A stretch of 57,560 nucleotides of DNA from an uncultured Phycisphaerales bacterium (lineage in GTDB: Bacteria > Planctomycetota > Phycisphaerae > Phycisphaerales > UBA1924). Location of the stretch: contig CALLYM010000074.1 of the NCBI GenBank assembly GCA_937858155.1, positions 1 to 57,560 of the forward strand, written 5' to 3'. This document shows, piece by piece, positions 44,215-53,573 of the stretch (position 1 is its first letter; each line of letters starts with the position of its first letter). The notes beneath the pieces were generated by a model. It searched no databases. It worked only from the letters and a program-made list of their open reading frames with translations, and had not been told where the DNA came from. The position numbers were made by a program, and so were the translations under genes.

Positions 44215-46896
44215 CTAATCAGCTATCTCGCTGCCGGTGCGGGTGGCGTAGTGCTCCCGCATCATCGCGCGCCATTCACGCCATGTGATCTTGACAGCGC
44301 CGCGGGACATCCGCCACGCGCCGAGGTCAAAGAGGCACTTCCACTGCGCGCACAGCACCGACCAGGCCCACAGGGGACCGCGCGCAGGGTCATAAATGTT
44401 CGTGGATTCCGCGCTGCTGCCGTTGAGTTCCACGATCGCGAAGCCCCGCCCTTGGCGGAGCAGTTCATCGCTCTCGTACCGCACGTCGAGCCTGCAGAAG
44501 TCCAGGCCTCCGGGCACGCCGGTTGCTTCGCCGAATCGGGAGCACAGACCGTCCACCACGCGGGACAGTTCGGGTGTGATGAGGTCCGCCCCGTCCCGGA
44601 ACAGCGTGCCCTGGCAATGGTTCCCGGACACGCTGAGGCGCACGTGCTCGCCCTTCGCGGGCACCCAAGAAAGACGCCCGGCGTGCCGCGCGAAGAACAC
44701 CCGCCATTGGAGTCGGTAGCGTGGGTGGCGGAGGATCAGTGCTTCCAGCGTCCGTTCGCCGTCACCCTTCACGATGGGAAAGTCCTTGCGTGTGATCGAG
44801 AAGATGAATCCGGTTTCATCACCAGCGTAAGAGAGCCGCCGCACCCACAAGATGCCGCATTCGTGCGGGCCGGGGTGGTAGGGCTGGGCAACAACGGGTG
44901 TTGTCACGCCCTCGAAGTAGCGGCGGATGTCCGCCTCGGTGCGGGCCAGCTTGAGCCCGAAGCCGCGCTGGCCGGCGTTGGGCTTCAGGATAACGGGGAG
45001 TGGGATGGCTTTCGCGAGGAGCGCGTCGAGCAGTCGGCTGGCGCGTTGGTGAGGCTCGGGCCCATCGGGGACGAGCACCGTCTGCAGCGCGAAGGGCGAG
45101 TCGCCAAGCGCCCGCATGATCGCGTCCTTGCTCTCGCCCACCCAGCCTCCGGCGTGGTCGATCGCGGGGTTGCAGGCGGAGGGCGTGAGGAGGCCACGCG
45201 TGCGCAGGCCCTGCCACCACGCATACGGAACGAGCGGGGCGTAGAAAATCCACGCTGGCCAGAACTCGTGGTGGCACGCGCGGCGGAGGCTGATCCACGC
45301 GTGACGCCAGCCGGTCGTGCTTAGCAACGCGGTTGCGCAGTGCAGCGCGGCGCACGCAAGCGCCCCCAGAATGAGCGTCGGCCAAGGGCCGAGCGCGGGT
45401 GCGACGAACACTTCCAGCACAGCGATTGCAATCACGCTCGCCGGCAGCGAGACCAGCGTTCGCAACAGGAGCGCCATGACGCGAGCGGAGTAGAACAAGG
45501 CGCGCGACGGCGCCCCCACTTCTTGCTGCGAGATGCCCGCGATCATCTCGGCGTCCAGGCCGTGGACCAGCGCCGAAGCCCACCCGTGCACGAATGGCCT
45601 GCGGGCGGCGCACTCGGCCCAGGCCCGAGCCATTGGCGTCGCGGCAGCGCGGCGGGAACGAACGCCCAGCACCCACGTCCGCACGCCCGCACCCAGCAGC
45701 AGTGCACACGCAACCACAAACATGTCCGCCGCCTCGTGTCCGACCAGCAGCCCCGCCAGCATCGCTGCACTCGTGGGGCTCACGATCGCCACGGCGACGA
45801 TGAGCAGCACGTGCGTCCACCAACCCCAGCCGCGGATCGCGATAGATGCTCGCTCGATCGCGCCGGGCGGCGGGGCGAGCACGGTGGTGGTGCCCGCGGT
45901 AGCCTTGCCCGGCGCATCGTGCTCCTCAAAGAACCGTTCGAGAATGCCGGCGGTTTCCTCCGCCTGCATGAAGGGCAAGAAGTGGTTCGCGTCCATGACA
46001 ATGAGTTCGCTGCCCGCGATGCGCTCGTGCGCGGCGTATGCGGACTCGACGTAGGCCAGGATGTCCCCCTGGCCGTGCAGCACGAGCGTGGGCACGCCCT
46101 TGCGGCCTACATCATCCATGGCCGGAGCCAGCAGGCGCTGGTCGCTCTCGGCGAAGTTGCGCAGCCAGCCGGTGCGTTCGGCGTGCGAGCCCAGCAGGCC
46201 AAAGTGCGGCACGCATTCTGGCAGCCAGCCCAGCAGGACGAGGCCGGTCGCGTACTTGGCGTGCTCTATGGCGTGGCTGCCCGACCCTTCAAATCGTTGC
46301 TCGCCGATGGACGCCATAAGCGTGAGTGACGCGACGCGGTCGGGGTATATCTGGGCAAAGTGCAGGGCTGTGCCGCCGCCGTTGGACCAGCCGACGATGT
46401 GGGCGCGCTGGATGTGCTCGTGGTCGAGCAGTTGCCTCAGGACATGGGCGTTGGCGCGGACCGAGGCCGACAGCGGCGCGGGCGACGAGAAGCCAAAGCC
46501 TGGCAGGTCGGGGGCGATGATTTCGCGCTCGCTCAGTTGCCGGGCCAACTTCTCAAAGCCTGCGCCGTCGCCAGGTGCACCGTGGATAAGCACGACGGGC
46601 TCGTGCTCCGGCATGGGTTTCATCGCGGGCGGCCAGTGGCGCACGTAGAGGCGTTGAAGGGGCAGGGATGACCCTTCCACATCCTTATGTTCCGCGGGCG
46701 TCGGTTGGGTCTGGGTGTCCACTCCCGCATCGACTTCCACCATCCACTCCGGGTGCGACGGCACGGGTTGCGGCCCCTTTGCCTGCCACACGTGCGAGGC
46801 CACCAGGGCCGCGACATACAGCACGACGCACCACCACGCCAGCCTGCGCTTGCGGGGCCGCGCGTTCGTGGCTGGGTATTCAGGGCTCTGCGTCAT
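44215..46896 (-). CDS. Fusion of alpha/beta hydrolase, membrane region and ATP-grasp domain
   Basis: 893 aa from ATG 46896, with a membrane anchor at residues ~20-36. Domain 1 (about 95-375): alpha/beta hydrolase with VVLIHGAPGDG oxyanion loop and nucleophile Ser171 in HIVGWSNGGGTALHF, Asp and His further on (GDILAYV, DANHFLPF). Domain 2 (~400-620): several hydrophobic helices. Domain 3 (~640-850): ATP-grasp features such as VILKPNAGQRGFGLKL, PYHPGPHECGILWVR and ELNGSSAE, with the linking segment EFWPAWIFYAPLVPY typical of a membrane-ATP-grasp family. Possibly makes or remodels an amide- or ester-linked envelope compound; the exact reaction is unknown. Upstream is tRNA-Arg. Confidence 0.85.
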   Translation of the reverse strand: MTQSPEYPATNARPRKRRLAWWCVVLYVAALVASHVWQAKGPQPVPSHPEWMVEVDAGVDTQTQPTPAEHKDVEGSSLPLQRLYVRHWPPAMKPMPEHEPVVLIHGAPGDGAGFEKLARQLSEREIIAPDLPGFGFSSPAPLSASVRANAHVLRQLLDHEHIQRAHIVGWSNGGGTALHFAQIYPDRVASLTLMASIGEQRFEGSGSHAIEHAKYATGLVLLGWLPECVPHFGLLGSHAERTGWLRNFAESDQRLLAPAMDDVGRKGVPTLVLHGQGDILAYVESAYAAHERIAGSELIVMDANHFLPFMQAEETAGILERFFEEHDAPGKATAGTTTVLAPPPGAIERASIAIRGWGWWTHVLLIVAVAIVSPTSAAMLAGLLVGHEAADMFVVACALLLGAGVRTWVLGVRSRRAAATPMARAWAECAARRPFVHGWASALVHGLDAEMIAGISQQEVGAPSRALFYSARVMALLLRTLVSLPASVIAIAVLEVFVAPALGPWPTLILGALACAALHCATALLSTTGWRHAWISLRRACHHEFWPAWIFYAPLVPYAWWQGLRTRGLLTPSACNPAIDHAGGWVGESKDAIMRALGDSPFALQTVLVPDGPEPHQRASRLLDALLAKAIPLPVILKPNAGQRGFGLKLARTEADIRRYFEGVTTPVVAQPYHPGPHECGILWVRRLSYAGDETGFIFSITRKDFPIVKGDGERTLEALILRHPRYRLQWRVFFARHAGRLSWVPAKGEHVRLSVSGNHCQGTLFRDGADLITPELSRVVDGLCSRFGEATGVPGGLDFCRLDVRYESDELLRQGRGFAIVELNGSSAESTNIYDPARGPLWAWSVLCAQWKCLFDLGAWRMSRGAVKITWREWRAMMREHYATRTGSEIAD

Positions 46897-46992
46897 GCGG
46901 GTAGTGCGGCGAGCGTAGTCGGGGCGTGGCCGTCCCCTGCCGCCGCCCTTGAACCATCCGTGCGGGCATGCGGCTCGTACAATGGTGCCGTT

Positions 46993-47066
46993 GCGTCCGT
47001 AGCTCAGTTGGATAGAGCGGCGGTTTCCTAAACCGCAGGTCGACAGTTCGAATCTGTCCGGACGCG
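46993..47066 (+). tRNA. tRNA-Arg(CCT)
   Basis: 74 bases, class I. Acceptor GCGTCCG/CGGACGC, D arm GCTCAGTTGGATAGAGC, anticodon stem GCGGT/ACCGC around TTCCTAA with anticodon CCT, T arm GACAG-TTCGAAT-CTGTC, base 73 G. Decodes AGG. CCA not encoded. Confidence 0.96.
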
Positions 47067-47086
47067 TTGCTGGCGAACACTTGGGG

Positions 47087-47617
47087 ATGCACCCCACCAC
47101 CGCCCGGCGCAAGGCCGCTGAGAAGTACAAGCCCGCAAAGGTCAAGCTGCTGATCGTGGCCGAGGCGCCGCCCTGCACGCCGGACCGGTACTTCTACTTT
47201 GAGCGCATGGACATGCACGACTGGCTCTTCCGCTATGTGTGGGAAGGGCTGACGGGCGAGAAGCCCGACCGCACGCGGAAGGCCGAGCACCTGGCCGCGC
47301 TGCGGGACGCGGGCGTCTTCCTCATTGACCTGCACGAGGACCCGATCAGCGGGCCGACAGCGAGCGACCTCAAGCCTTGCGTGCCGGGGCTGGTCACGCG
47401 GTGCGCTTCCCATAGACCCGGTGCGGTGGTGCTTATCAAGTCCGTTGTGCACGACGTCGCGTTTGAGGCCCTGCGCGCTGCGGGGCTGCCGGTGGTGGAC
47501 GAACGCATCCCGTTCCCCGCCAGCGGCCAGCAGAAGAAGTTTCTGGAGGCGTTCCGGAGCGCGACGGAGGGGCTCGTGCGGGTGCGGCCACTCGCTGGGG
47601 TGGCGTTGGTGAAGTAA
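47087..47617 (+). CDS. Uracil-DNA glycosylase-like protein
   Basis: 176 aa from ATG 47087, 20 bases after tRNA-Arg (a TTG two codons earlier is possible). The strand-loop KLLIVAEAPPCTPDRYFY resembles the N-terminal strand of the uracil-DNA-glycosylase superfamily (VLxVGExPG), and the later VVLIKSVVHDVAF, then IPFPASGQQKKFLEAF, could correspond to the second motif region. The similarity is distant, and catalytic residues cannot be fixed. Cytoplasmic. Other readings remain possible. Confidence 0.55.
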   Translation: MHPTTARRKAAEKYKPAKVKLLIVAEAPPCTPDRYFYFERMDMHDWLFRYVWEGLTGEKPDRTRKAEHLAALRDAGVFLIDLHEDPISGPTASDLKPCVPGLVTRCASHRPGAVVLIKSVVHDVAFEALRAAGLPVVDERIPFPASGQQKKFLEAFRSATEGLVRVRPLAGVALVK

Positions 47618-47781
47618 TCCTTACCCTGCGGGCCACCCACCCAAACACCCAGCACCACACCCTGTTGCTCCGCCGCCACATATGCAGCAACACCCCACGC
47701 CACGTCCGCGAATAAGCGTGTGAAGGACCGCCCATACAGCCACGGCCGGCTCGGCACTGCCCTTGCACCCGTGGGGTTGTC

Positions 47782-48225
47782 ATGGCTCTCCAACCAAAGA
47801 ATCGTTTTTCATCCCTGTGTTTCCGGGCGTTGCAGGCCGGCCTCCTCGCGGGGCTTGGCGTGTCGCTCGCGTCGTGCGGTTCGCGCCCGGTCGCGTGGCA
47901 CTCCGCGGGCGAGCGCTCGCAGCTGGACACTGGCAGTGCTGCTGTGTTTGAGGGCGGGGAGGTGCTCGCCGCGCGCGGGGAGGCGGAGGAGCCGGAGTAT
48001 GTCTGGCGCGACGCAAGCCTCAACATCCGCACCATCGACAGCCAGTGGAAGGACGCGATGTGGCCGGAGCGCTCGTACCACCGCGGCTATTACCGGCGGT
48101 TCACGCTGCCGCGCAACGCGGACACGGTGTTCTATTACGAGCAGGGTTCGTGGTCGTCGTCGAGCACGCAGTACCGCTCCTCGGGTTCCTGGGGCGGGTA
48201 CGGCGGGCACTCCCGCGGCTGGTGA
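47782..48225 (+). CDS. Lipoprotein, unknown function
   Basis: 147 aa. Signal with lipobox: ALQAGLLAGLGVSLASC, lipidated Cys at about residue 32. The mature domain contains EPEYVWRDASLNIRTID and SYHRGYYRRFTLPRNADTVFYY, then a Ser/Gly/Tyr-rich tail (SWSSSSTQYRSSGSWGGYGG). No family recognised. 68 bases before cdsA. Confidence 0.7.
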   Translation: MALQPKNRFSSLCFRALQAGLLAGLGVSLASCGSRPVAWHSAGERSQLDTGSAAVFEGGEVLAARGEAEEPEYVWRDASLNIRTIDSQWKDAMWPERSYHRGYYRRFTLPRNADTVFYYEQGSWSSSSTQYRSSGSWGGYGGHSRGW

Positions 48226-48293
48226 TGGCCATGGCCGAGTGATGATCGGTTATCTCCCGCGCAGCGGTGTGCTCGGCACGGGTACGCTTGTCC

Positions 48294-49328
48294 ATGTCCC
48301 CCGGGCTCCAACGCCTCTTTGACACTTCCGGCGCATTCTCTCACCCCGCGACGATCATCACGCTCTGCGCGGCGGGTGCTGGCATCCTCGCGGGGCTGGT
48401 CAGCGTGCCGCTGGTGTCGCACATCGCGAAGAACGCGGACGCGGCGGCGGAGATCAGGACGCGCACGCTGACCTGGATGGTGATCGCGCCGCTGGTGCTG
48501 GCGCCCGTGCTGGCGGGGGCGCTGTGGACGATGCTCGTGGTGTGCGTGCTTTCCCTGCTGTGCTACCGGGAGTTTGCGAGGGTCACGGGGCTGTTCCGCG
48601 AGCGCGTGGTGTCCGCCCTTGTCGTGCTGGGCGCGATCGCGGTGACGCTTGGCACGGTGGACCACTGGGACGGGCTGACGGCCGCGGTGCAGGCCTTCAC
48701 GCTGTGCGCGCTCTGCGTGTGCAGCGTGGTGCCGGACCGGCCGCAGGGGTATATCCAGCGCGTCGCGCTGGGGGCCGCGGCGTTCCTGCTGTTTGGCGTG
48801 GGGCTGATGCGGCTGGGGGCGATGGCGAACGACGTGGACTATCGCCCCTTGGTGTGCTCGGTGCTGCTGTGCACGCAGCTGAGCGACGTGTTCGGGTTCT
48901 GCGTCGGCAAGCTGGCACGGCGCGCGAACGCGGGAACGGAGCCGACGCGGCTCTTCCCCCGGACGAGCCCGGGGAAGACGCTGGCCGGGCACCTGGGGGC
49001 GCTGGCGCTGACGGCGCCGCTGGCGGCGGGGATGTACTGGCTGACGTTCCGGGGAACGACGCTCGCGCAGCCGGGGCACCTCCTGGCGATGTCGCTGCTC
49101 ACGGCCATAGGTGCGCAGATGGGCGACCTTGTGATGAGCAGCGTGAAGCGCGACGTGGGCGTGAAGGACATGGGGGCGCTCCTGCCCGGGCACGGGGGCG
49201 TGCTGGACCGGTGCAACAGCCTGCTGCTGGTCGCGCCGGCGATTTATCACTACGCGGTGTTTTTTGGCGGCTACGCCAAGGACACCCCGGCCCGCGTGCT
49301 GACGGGGGCGTGGTTCCACTCGCCGTGA
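48294..49328 (+). CDS. cdsA: Phosphatidate cytidylyltransferase
   Basis: 344 aa from ATG 48294 (a GTG 27 bases upstream is an alternative). Seven or eight hydrophobic segments, and the CTP_transf_1 signature SVKRDVGVKDMGALLPGHGGVLDRCNSLL near residue 282. Makes CDP-diacylglycerol from phosphatidic acid and CTP at the inner membrane, the branch point of phospholipid synthesis. The next gene, plsC, makes its substrate, so the pair (25 bases apart) is a functional operon. Confidence 0.95.
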   Translation: MSPGLQRLFDTSGAFSHPATIITLCAAGAGILAGLVSVPLVSHIAKNADAAAEIRTRTLTWMVIAPLVLAPVLAGALWTMLVVCVLSLLCYREFARVTGLFRERVVSALVVLGAIAVTLGTVDHWDGLTAAVQAFTLCALCVCSVVPDRPQGYIQRVALGAAAFLLFGVGLMRLGAMANDVDYRPLVCSVLLCTQLSDVFGFCVGKLARRANAGTEPTRLFPRTSPGKTLAGHLGALALTAPLAAGMYWLTFRGTTLAQPGHLLAMSLLTAIGAQMGDLVMSSVKRDVGVKDMGALLPGHGGVLDRCNSLLLVAPAIYHYAVFFGGYAKDTPARVLTGAWFHSP

Positions 49329-49353
49329 GGACGCCGCATTCGCCATCTGCACC

Positions 49354-50130
49354 ATGAGCAACTGGCAGTACAAACCCGCCTCGGACCATGCGCTGCCGCC
49401 CATGAAGCGGCTGCGGAGCGAGCGGCGCGAGCCGGGCTTCCTGTCGTGGACCGCACACCGGGTGTCCCTGCGGCTGCTCCGCTGGTGGCTTCGGTGCTAC
49501 AACCGGATGGAGCTGGTCGGGACGGAGCATCTCCCACGGCAGACGCCGTTTGTCGTTGTGGGCAACCACTCGAGCCACATCGATGCGCTCGTGATCGCGG
49601 CGATCCTGCCTGACGAGGTCGTCAGCGAGACCTTCCCGATTGCGGCGGGCGACGTGTTCTTTGAGGTGCCGGCCATCGCGGCGTTCGCGGCGGCGATCAT
49701 CAACGCGTTGCCCATGTGGCGGAAGAAAGTGGGCCGGCACGCGTTGGACGACCTGAAGGCACGATTGCGGTCGGGGGAGTGTGGGTACATCCTGTTCCCC
49801 GAGGGAGCGCGCACGCGCGATGGGAAGCCGCTGCCCTTCAAGCCAGGCATTGGGATGATGGTCGCTGGCTCAGATGTGCCGGTGGTGCCGTGCCGTCTGA
49901 TCGGTGCGTTCGAGGCGTGGAAACCCCAGACGTTGTTCCCCCGCCCGCACAAGATCCGGATCGAAGTGCGACGGGCGCAGGTCTTTGGCACGGTGCCCGA
50001 TACTCGCGAGGGGTGGAACGCCGTGAGCGAATCGCTGCGGAGAGCGATATTTCCGGAGTTTCCAGAGCCCCCTGCAAAGAAGCCTGAGAAAGCAGACGCG
50101 GCTACGCCGCCACCGCCGGCCGCGGAGTAG
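49354..50130 (+). CDS. plsC: 1-acyl-sn-glycerol-3-phosphate acyltransferase
   Basis: 258 aa. PlsC motif H-x4-D in VVGNHSSHIDALV (H72, D77) and the second box LFPEGARTRDGKPLPFKPG (about residue 147). Adds the second acyl chain to make phosphatidic acid, used by the CdsA encoded just upstream. The C-terminal ~25 residues are Pro/Ala/Lys-rich. Its end overlaps the convergent glycosyltransferase gene by 29 bases. Confidence 0.95.
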   Translation: MSNWQYKPASDHALPPMKRLRSERREPGFLSWTAHRVSLRLLRWWLRCYNRMELVGTEHLPRQTPFVVVGNHSSHIDALVIAAILPDEVVSETFPIAAGDVFFEVPAIAAFAAAIINALPMWRKKVGRHALDDLKARLRSGECGYILFPEGARTRDGKPLPFKPGIGMMVAGSDVPVVPCRLIGAFEAWKPQTLFPRPHKIRIEVRRAQVFGTVPDTREGWNAVSESLRRAIFPEFPEPPAKKPEKADAATPPPPAAE

Positions 50131-51268
50131 TCGCGGCGGGGACGGGGGGCAGGGGGGGCGTCCACGGCGCAAGAACGCGTGGGCCTTGCAGGCGCGGCGT
50201 GCGTCGGAACATGGACCGGAGCATGGGCGCGGGCGCGAGCGTGCCCACGACCTGCACATCAGGGCGTGAGGTAAAGTCCACGATTCGCACGCCCAGTTCG
50301 GCGAGCGCGCGCTCTACTACCCACGCGTGCCGTCCAGCGTCCACAAGCGTGGCCGTGCGGAATGGCGACCGCGCGTGCTCGCGTCCCAGTGATTCACGGA
50401 CTGCGGTAAGCCCCGTCAGGCGTTCCCACACCCGCGCGGGGCCGCCACCCAGGGGCATGGTGCGGGCTTCGCGCAGCACCTTGGCCAACGCACGCCGTGC
50501 GGCGTTGCCCCGGCAGGGCGCGACGTCATCCAGGAAGTGCAGCAGCTCCGACCGGGCGCCCTCGGGCGCGTTGCACGCCAGCACGTAGGAGTAGTCCCGT
50601 AGCTGACGCAGCAGAGATGCGTGGGAAACAGTACCTTCGGCGCTCGCGCGCCGCGCCACCATCCACCGCGGGTCGAACACTATTCGGGGCGGTGTCTTCT
50701 GGATCTGTGATGTCGCTCGTGCGCGAGGGGCACCCGTCCGCGCACCGAGCAGCCGGGCGCACAAGTCGAGCACCGCGGCAGGGCCGGACAGGTCGCGCGC
50801 GAACCCCCCTGCCGCCATGAACGCCTCTCGGCGCACGGCGAACGCGCAGGTCGGCAGAACTTCCGGCAGGCACGCGGACACCCGGCGCGCCGCCCGCCGC
50901 CCCCGCGCATCGATGAAGACATCAGGCGCGACGGCGACGACCGATGAGTCCCAGTCGTCCAGCCATGCTGCGCACTCACCGCTCACGGGACAGGCCTGGT
51001 CCTGCAGGAACACGAGCCACGCGGAACCGCCGTCACAAGTGGCGGCGCCGGCGTTCAGGCTTGCCCAGCCTTCACGCAGCGTCGTCCAGACGGAGCGGAC
51101 GGGGAAGCCGTTCCTCAAACGCGCCGGGCAGACAAGCCGTTGCTGCGATGCGTCGTCCACGATGATCACTTCACACACGCCCGCATCGGCGTGCGTCCGT
51201 GCGATGTCCCGGAGCAATCTCTGCACGCGGTGGGGCCGGTTGCGCGTCCGGATGATGTACGAGACCAT
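50102..51268 (-). CDS. Family 2 glycosyltransferase
   Basis: 388 aa. GT-A fold: SYIIRTRNRPHRVQRLLRDI at the N-terminus and VIIVDDASQQRL, the first and second beta-strand motifs, with an Asp pair (VDD) that binds UDP-sugar. The later part has an AAGGFARDLSG-type segment expected before the acceptor site and then a less clear C-terminal half. It likely transfers a sugar in LPS or exopolysaccharide synthesis. Divergent from the GT4 gene across a gap of about 160 bases. Confidence 0.82.
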   Translation of the reverse strand: MVSYIIRTRNRPHRVQRLLRDIARTHADAGVCEVIIVDDASQQRLVCPARLRNGFPVRSVWTTLREGWASLNAGAATCDGGSAWLVFLQDQACPVSGECAAWLDDWDSSVVAVAPDVFIDARGRRAARRVSACLPEVLPTCAFAVRREAFMAAGGFARDLSGPAAVLDLCARLLGARTGAPRARATSQIQKTPPRIVFDPRWMVARRASAEGTVSHASLLRQLRDYSYVLACNAPEGARSELLHFLDDVAPCRGNAARRALAKVLREARTMPLGGGPARVWERLTGLTAVRESLGREHARSPFRTATLVDAGRHAWVVERALAELGVRIVDFTSRPDVQVVGTLAPAPMLRSMFRRTPRLQGPRVLAPWTPPLPPVPAATTPRPAVAA

Positions 51269-51427
51269 GATCTACCCATCGGACCAATGGCCATTTGTGG
51301 TGGAAAAGCTGTGCGCAGGAATAGCGGTACGAACTTTGTCAGGGCACTGATTGAGATTGACGCTGAACCCGAGCGGATACGCGTTCGATAAGGAGGGGCA
51401 GGTCTCCCCCGGCCCGAGTGGTCCCCC

Positions 51428-52606
51428 ATGCAGACTCGACTCGCCGACTGCCTCTTGCTCGTGCTCCCCGAGACGCTCCCGCTCTCTGAGTGGCGCCGCG
51501 CGGATGTGCTTGCCCGTGAATGGGAGATTTTCCGGCGTCTGCGCGATTGGTATCCGAGGATCGTGGTCGCCACGCCGGGAGGTGAAGAGGACGCGGCCGC
51601 CCTTGCGACGGTCGACCGGGGCGCGGTGTCATTTATCTATGGCGCGACTCGCGGTGCGCACCCCACTTCTGCCGCCATCCGCGCCGCTGTCGGCGACGCG
51701 AAGACCGTGGTGGTGCGTACGACGCAGGTGTGCGGGTGCGACGTCGCGGTGCCCATCACGCACATGTTGCGGAATGACGGCCGGCAGGTAACGTTCATCG
51801 CGCGGAGCGGGTTCCTGTGGTCCAAGTTCGCGTCATTTGTTGACGGTCCTCACTCCGCGTGCGCACGGGAGGTGGCTCAGCGGGAGGGCGATCTCTGCCG
51901 TGCAGCGGACTCGATCTTCGGGGTCACCCAGCGGATGCTGGACGATCTGGCGTGGAAGCATGGGCTTAACCCTTCGCGGTGCGCGGTGGTGCCCAACTAC
52001 GTGCTCGCGGACCACCCGGCGATGAAGTCTGTCGAGCGGGATCCGCTTTCATTGCTCACGACCGGTCCGCTCGTGAAAAGGCGGCGCATCGACACGCTTA
52101 TCGAAGCCGTGTCACAGCTCGCCGACACGGGAGCGACCCTCACGATCTTGGGAGAGGGGCCCGAGGAGAACGCCCTGCGCGCGATCGCGGAGCGCACCGC
52201 CGCCCCCGTCGTGTTTGCGAAGCCCACGACCTACGCCGACCGCCTGCACCGCATGAGCTCCTGCGCGGTGTTCCTGTACATTTCCAGCCTGGAGGGGCAC
52301 CCCAAGGCGATGCTGGAGGCCATGGCCTGCGGCGCCGCGCTCATCGTGTCGGACTCTCAGGGCGTGGGGTCGGTCGTGCACCACGGCGTGACGGGGCTGC
52401 GCATTAGCCCGGAACCCGACGCCCTTGCCCACGCCATGCGCGACATGCTCAACGACAAGGAGTGGCGCGATGTGCTGGGCGCATCCGCCAGCCGTATGAC
52501 ACTCACGCGGTACGGTGTCGCGACCGTGCTGGAGGACGAGATCGCCGCCCACCAACGGGCGCTCGCGATCGCCGCCGCCGCGCCGACCGTCAAGCTCTCT
52601 GCATAA
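51428..52606 (+). CDS. Family 4 glycosyltransferase
   Basis: 392 aa. GT-B fold, family 4 nucleotide-sugar-binding C-terminal half: PLVKRRRIDTLIEAVSQL, TLTILGEGPEENAL, VVFAKPTTYADRL and SSLEGHPKAMLEAMACGAALIVSD (the E-x7-E region). N-terminal half has no clear nucleotide motif. Envelope polysaccharide synthesis is likely with the adjacent GT2, KdsC-like and LpxL genes. kdsC-like follows after 28 bases. Confidence 0.88.
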   Translation: MQTRLADCLLLVLPETLPLSEWRRADVLAREWEIFRRLRDWYPRIVVATPGGEEDAAALATVDRGAVSFIYGATRGAHPTSAAIRAAVGDAKTVVVRTTQVCGCDVAVPITHMLRNDGRQVTFIARSGFLWSKFASFVDGPHSACAREVAQREGDLCRAADSIFGVTQRMLDDLAWKHGLNPSRCAVVPNYVLADHPAMKSVERDPLSLLTTGPLVKRRRIDTLIEAVSQLADTGATLTILGEGPEENALRAIAERTAAPVVFAKPTTYADRLHRMSSCAVFLYISSLEGHPKAMLEAMACGAALIVSDSQGVGSVVHHGVTGLRISPEPDALAHAMRDMLNDKEWRDVLGASASRMTLTRYGVATVLEDEIAAHQRALAIAAAAPTVKLSA

Positions 52607-52634
52607 GTGCTTCCAGACCGTACGATCCGCCCAT

Positions 52635-53177
52635 ATGCCCAAGGAACACCGCTCCTCCGCCCGCGCGCCGAAGAAGAAACACGCTCGCCTGCTGAACTCT
52701 GTTCAGCTGCTGGTCTTTGACTTTGACGGCGTGTGGACGTCAAACCAGGTTCTGGTGCTGCAGGACGGCACAGAGGGCGTGCTGTGTAACCGTACGGACG
52801 GGCTGGGGCTCGGCATGCTGCGAGAGAGCGGGCTGGCGATGATGGTGCTGAGCGCGGAAGTCAACCCGGTCGTGAGCAAGCGGTGCGAGAAGGTCAATAT
52901 CCCCTGCGTCCAAGGGCACAAGGACAAGGCGGGCGCCTTCGCTCGGGTGCTTGAGGAGCGCAAAATTCTCCCGAAGCACACCGCGTACGTGGGGAACGAT
53001 GTCAACGACTTGCCCTGCATGCGCATCGCGGGTGTGTCGATAGCAGTATCGGACGCATGGGAGGGCGTCGCCGACGAGGCGATGTTCGTCACCCGGCGGG
53101 CGGGGGGGTTCGGCGCGGTCCGCGAAGTGTGCGAGTGGTTCCTCGCCGCCCGTGCGCCTGCGAAGAAGCGCTCTTAG
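52635..53177 (+). CDS. HAD-family phosphatase, KdsC-like
   Basis: 180 aa from ATG 52635. HAD motif I LVFDFDGVWT (nucleophile D29, acid D31), motif II MMVLSAE, the conserved Lys around GHKDKAG, and motif III VGNDVNDLPCMRIAG; the size and DG(V/I)W(L)T match KDO-8-phosphate phosphatase and related N-acylneuraminate cytidylyltransferase-type HADs. Likely an LPS/KDO or sialic-acid-like sugar step. Directly downstream of GT4. Confidence 0.85.
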   Translation: MPKEHRSSARAPKKKHARLLNSVQLLVFDFDGVWTSNQVLVLQDGTEGVLCNRTDGLGLGMLRESGLAMMVLSAEVNPVVSKRCEKVNIPCVQGHKDKAGAFARVLEERKILPKHTAYVGNDVNDLPCMRIAGVSIAVSDAWEGVADEAMFVTRRAGGFGAVREVCEWFLAARAPAKKRS

Positions 53178-53179
53178 CA

Positions 53180-53200
53180 GGCCGGCGTCGAGTGCCGGCC
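53180..53200 (+). other. Small hairpin between kdsC-like and pilZ genes
   Basis: GGCCGGC / GCCGGCC (7 bp) with a 7-base loop, between the stop at 53177 and ATG 53213. No T-run; may be a weak terminator or chance. Confidence 0.3.
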
Positions 53201-53212
53201 GGAAAGGCCCAC

Positions 53213-53566
53213 ATGAGCCGGCACGACAGGGACGGGCAGCAGAAGATCGGGCGCGAGCGTCGGCGTTTTCCGCGCACGCGTGAGGCGCGGCCTTGCAAAG
53301 TGCGGGACACCCGCAGCGGCCGCTTCATCGCGGCGACGACGCGGGACCTGTCCCAGGGGGGCGTCATGATCGAGGCGATGTGGCCCACGAACATCCGTCC
53401 TGGCGACAGCGTCGCGGTGTACCTTGCACGCGATGCGGGACAGACGGTGCTGACCGATGAGCACCGGACCAGCGCGCGCGTCGTGCGTGTTCTGCGGGGG
53501 GACGCCGTCATCCTCGCGCTTGAATTTGAGGCGGCTGCCCAGGAGCACGCCCGCGCCGCTGCGTGA
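53213..53566 (+). CDS. PilZ domain protein
   Basis: 117 aa from ATG 53213. The PilZ pattern RERRRFPRTREARPC, then DLSQGGVMIE, matches RxxxR and (D/N)xSxxG, the c-di-GMP-binding residues; the remaining beta-barrel strands follow to the end. It probably senses c-di-GMP made or broken by the REC-GGDEF-EAL protein elsewhere in the window. Confidence 0.88.
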   Translation: MSRHDRDGQQKIGRERRRFPRTREARPCKVRDTRSGRFIAATTRDLSQGGVMIEAMWPTNIRPGDSVAVYLARDAGQTVLTDEHRTSARVVRVLRGDAVILALEFEAAAQEHARAAA

Positions 53567-53573
53567 CCACACG

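Noticed and set aside
46897..47178. N-terminal extension of the hydrolase/ATP-grasp fusion
   Set aside because: It would run antisense through tRNA-Arg; the anchor helix begins after ATG 46896.
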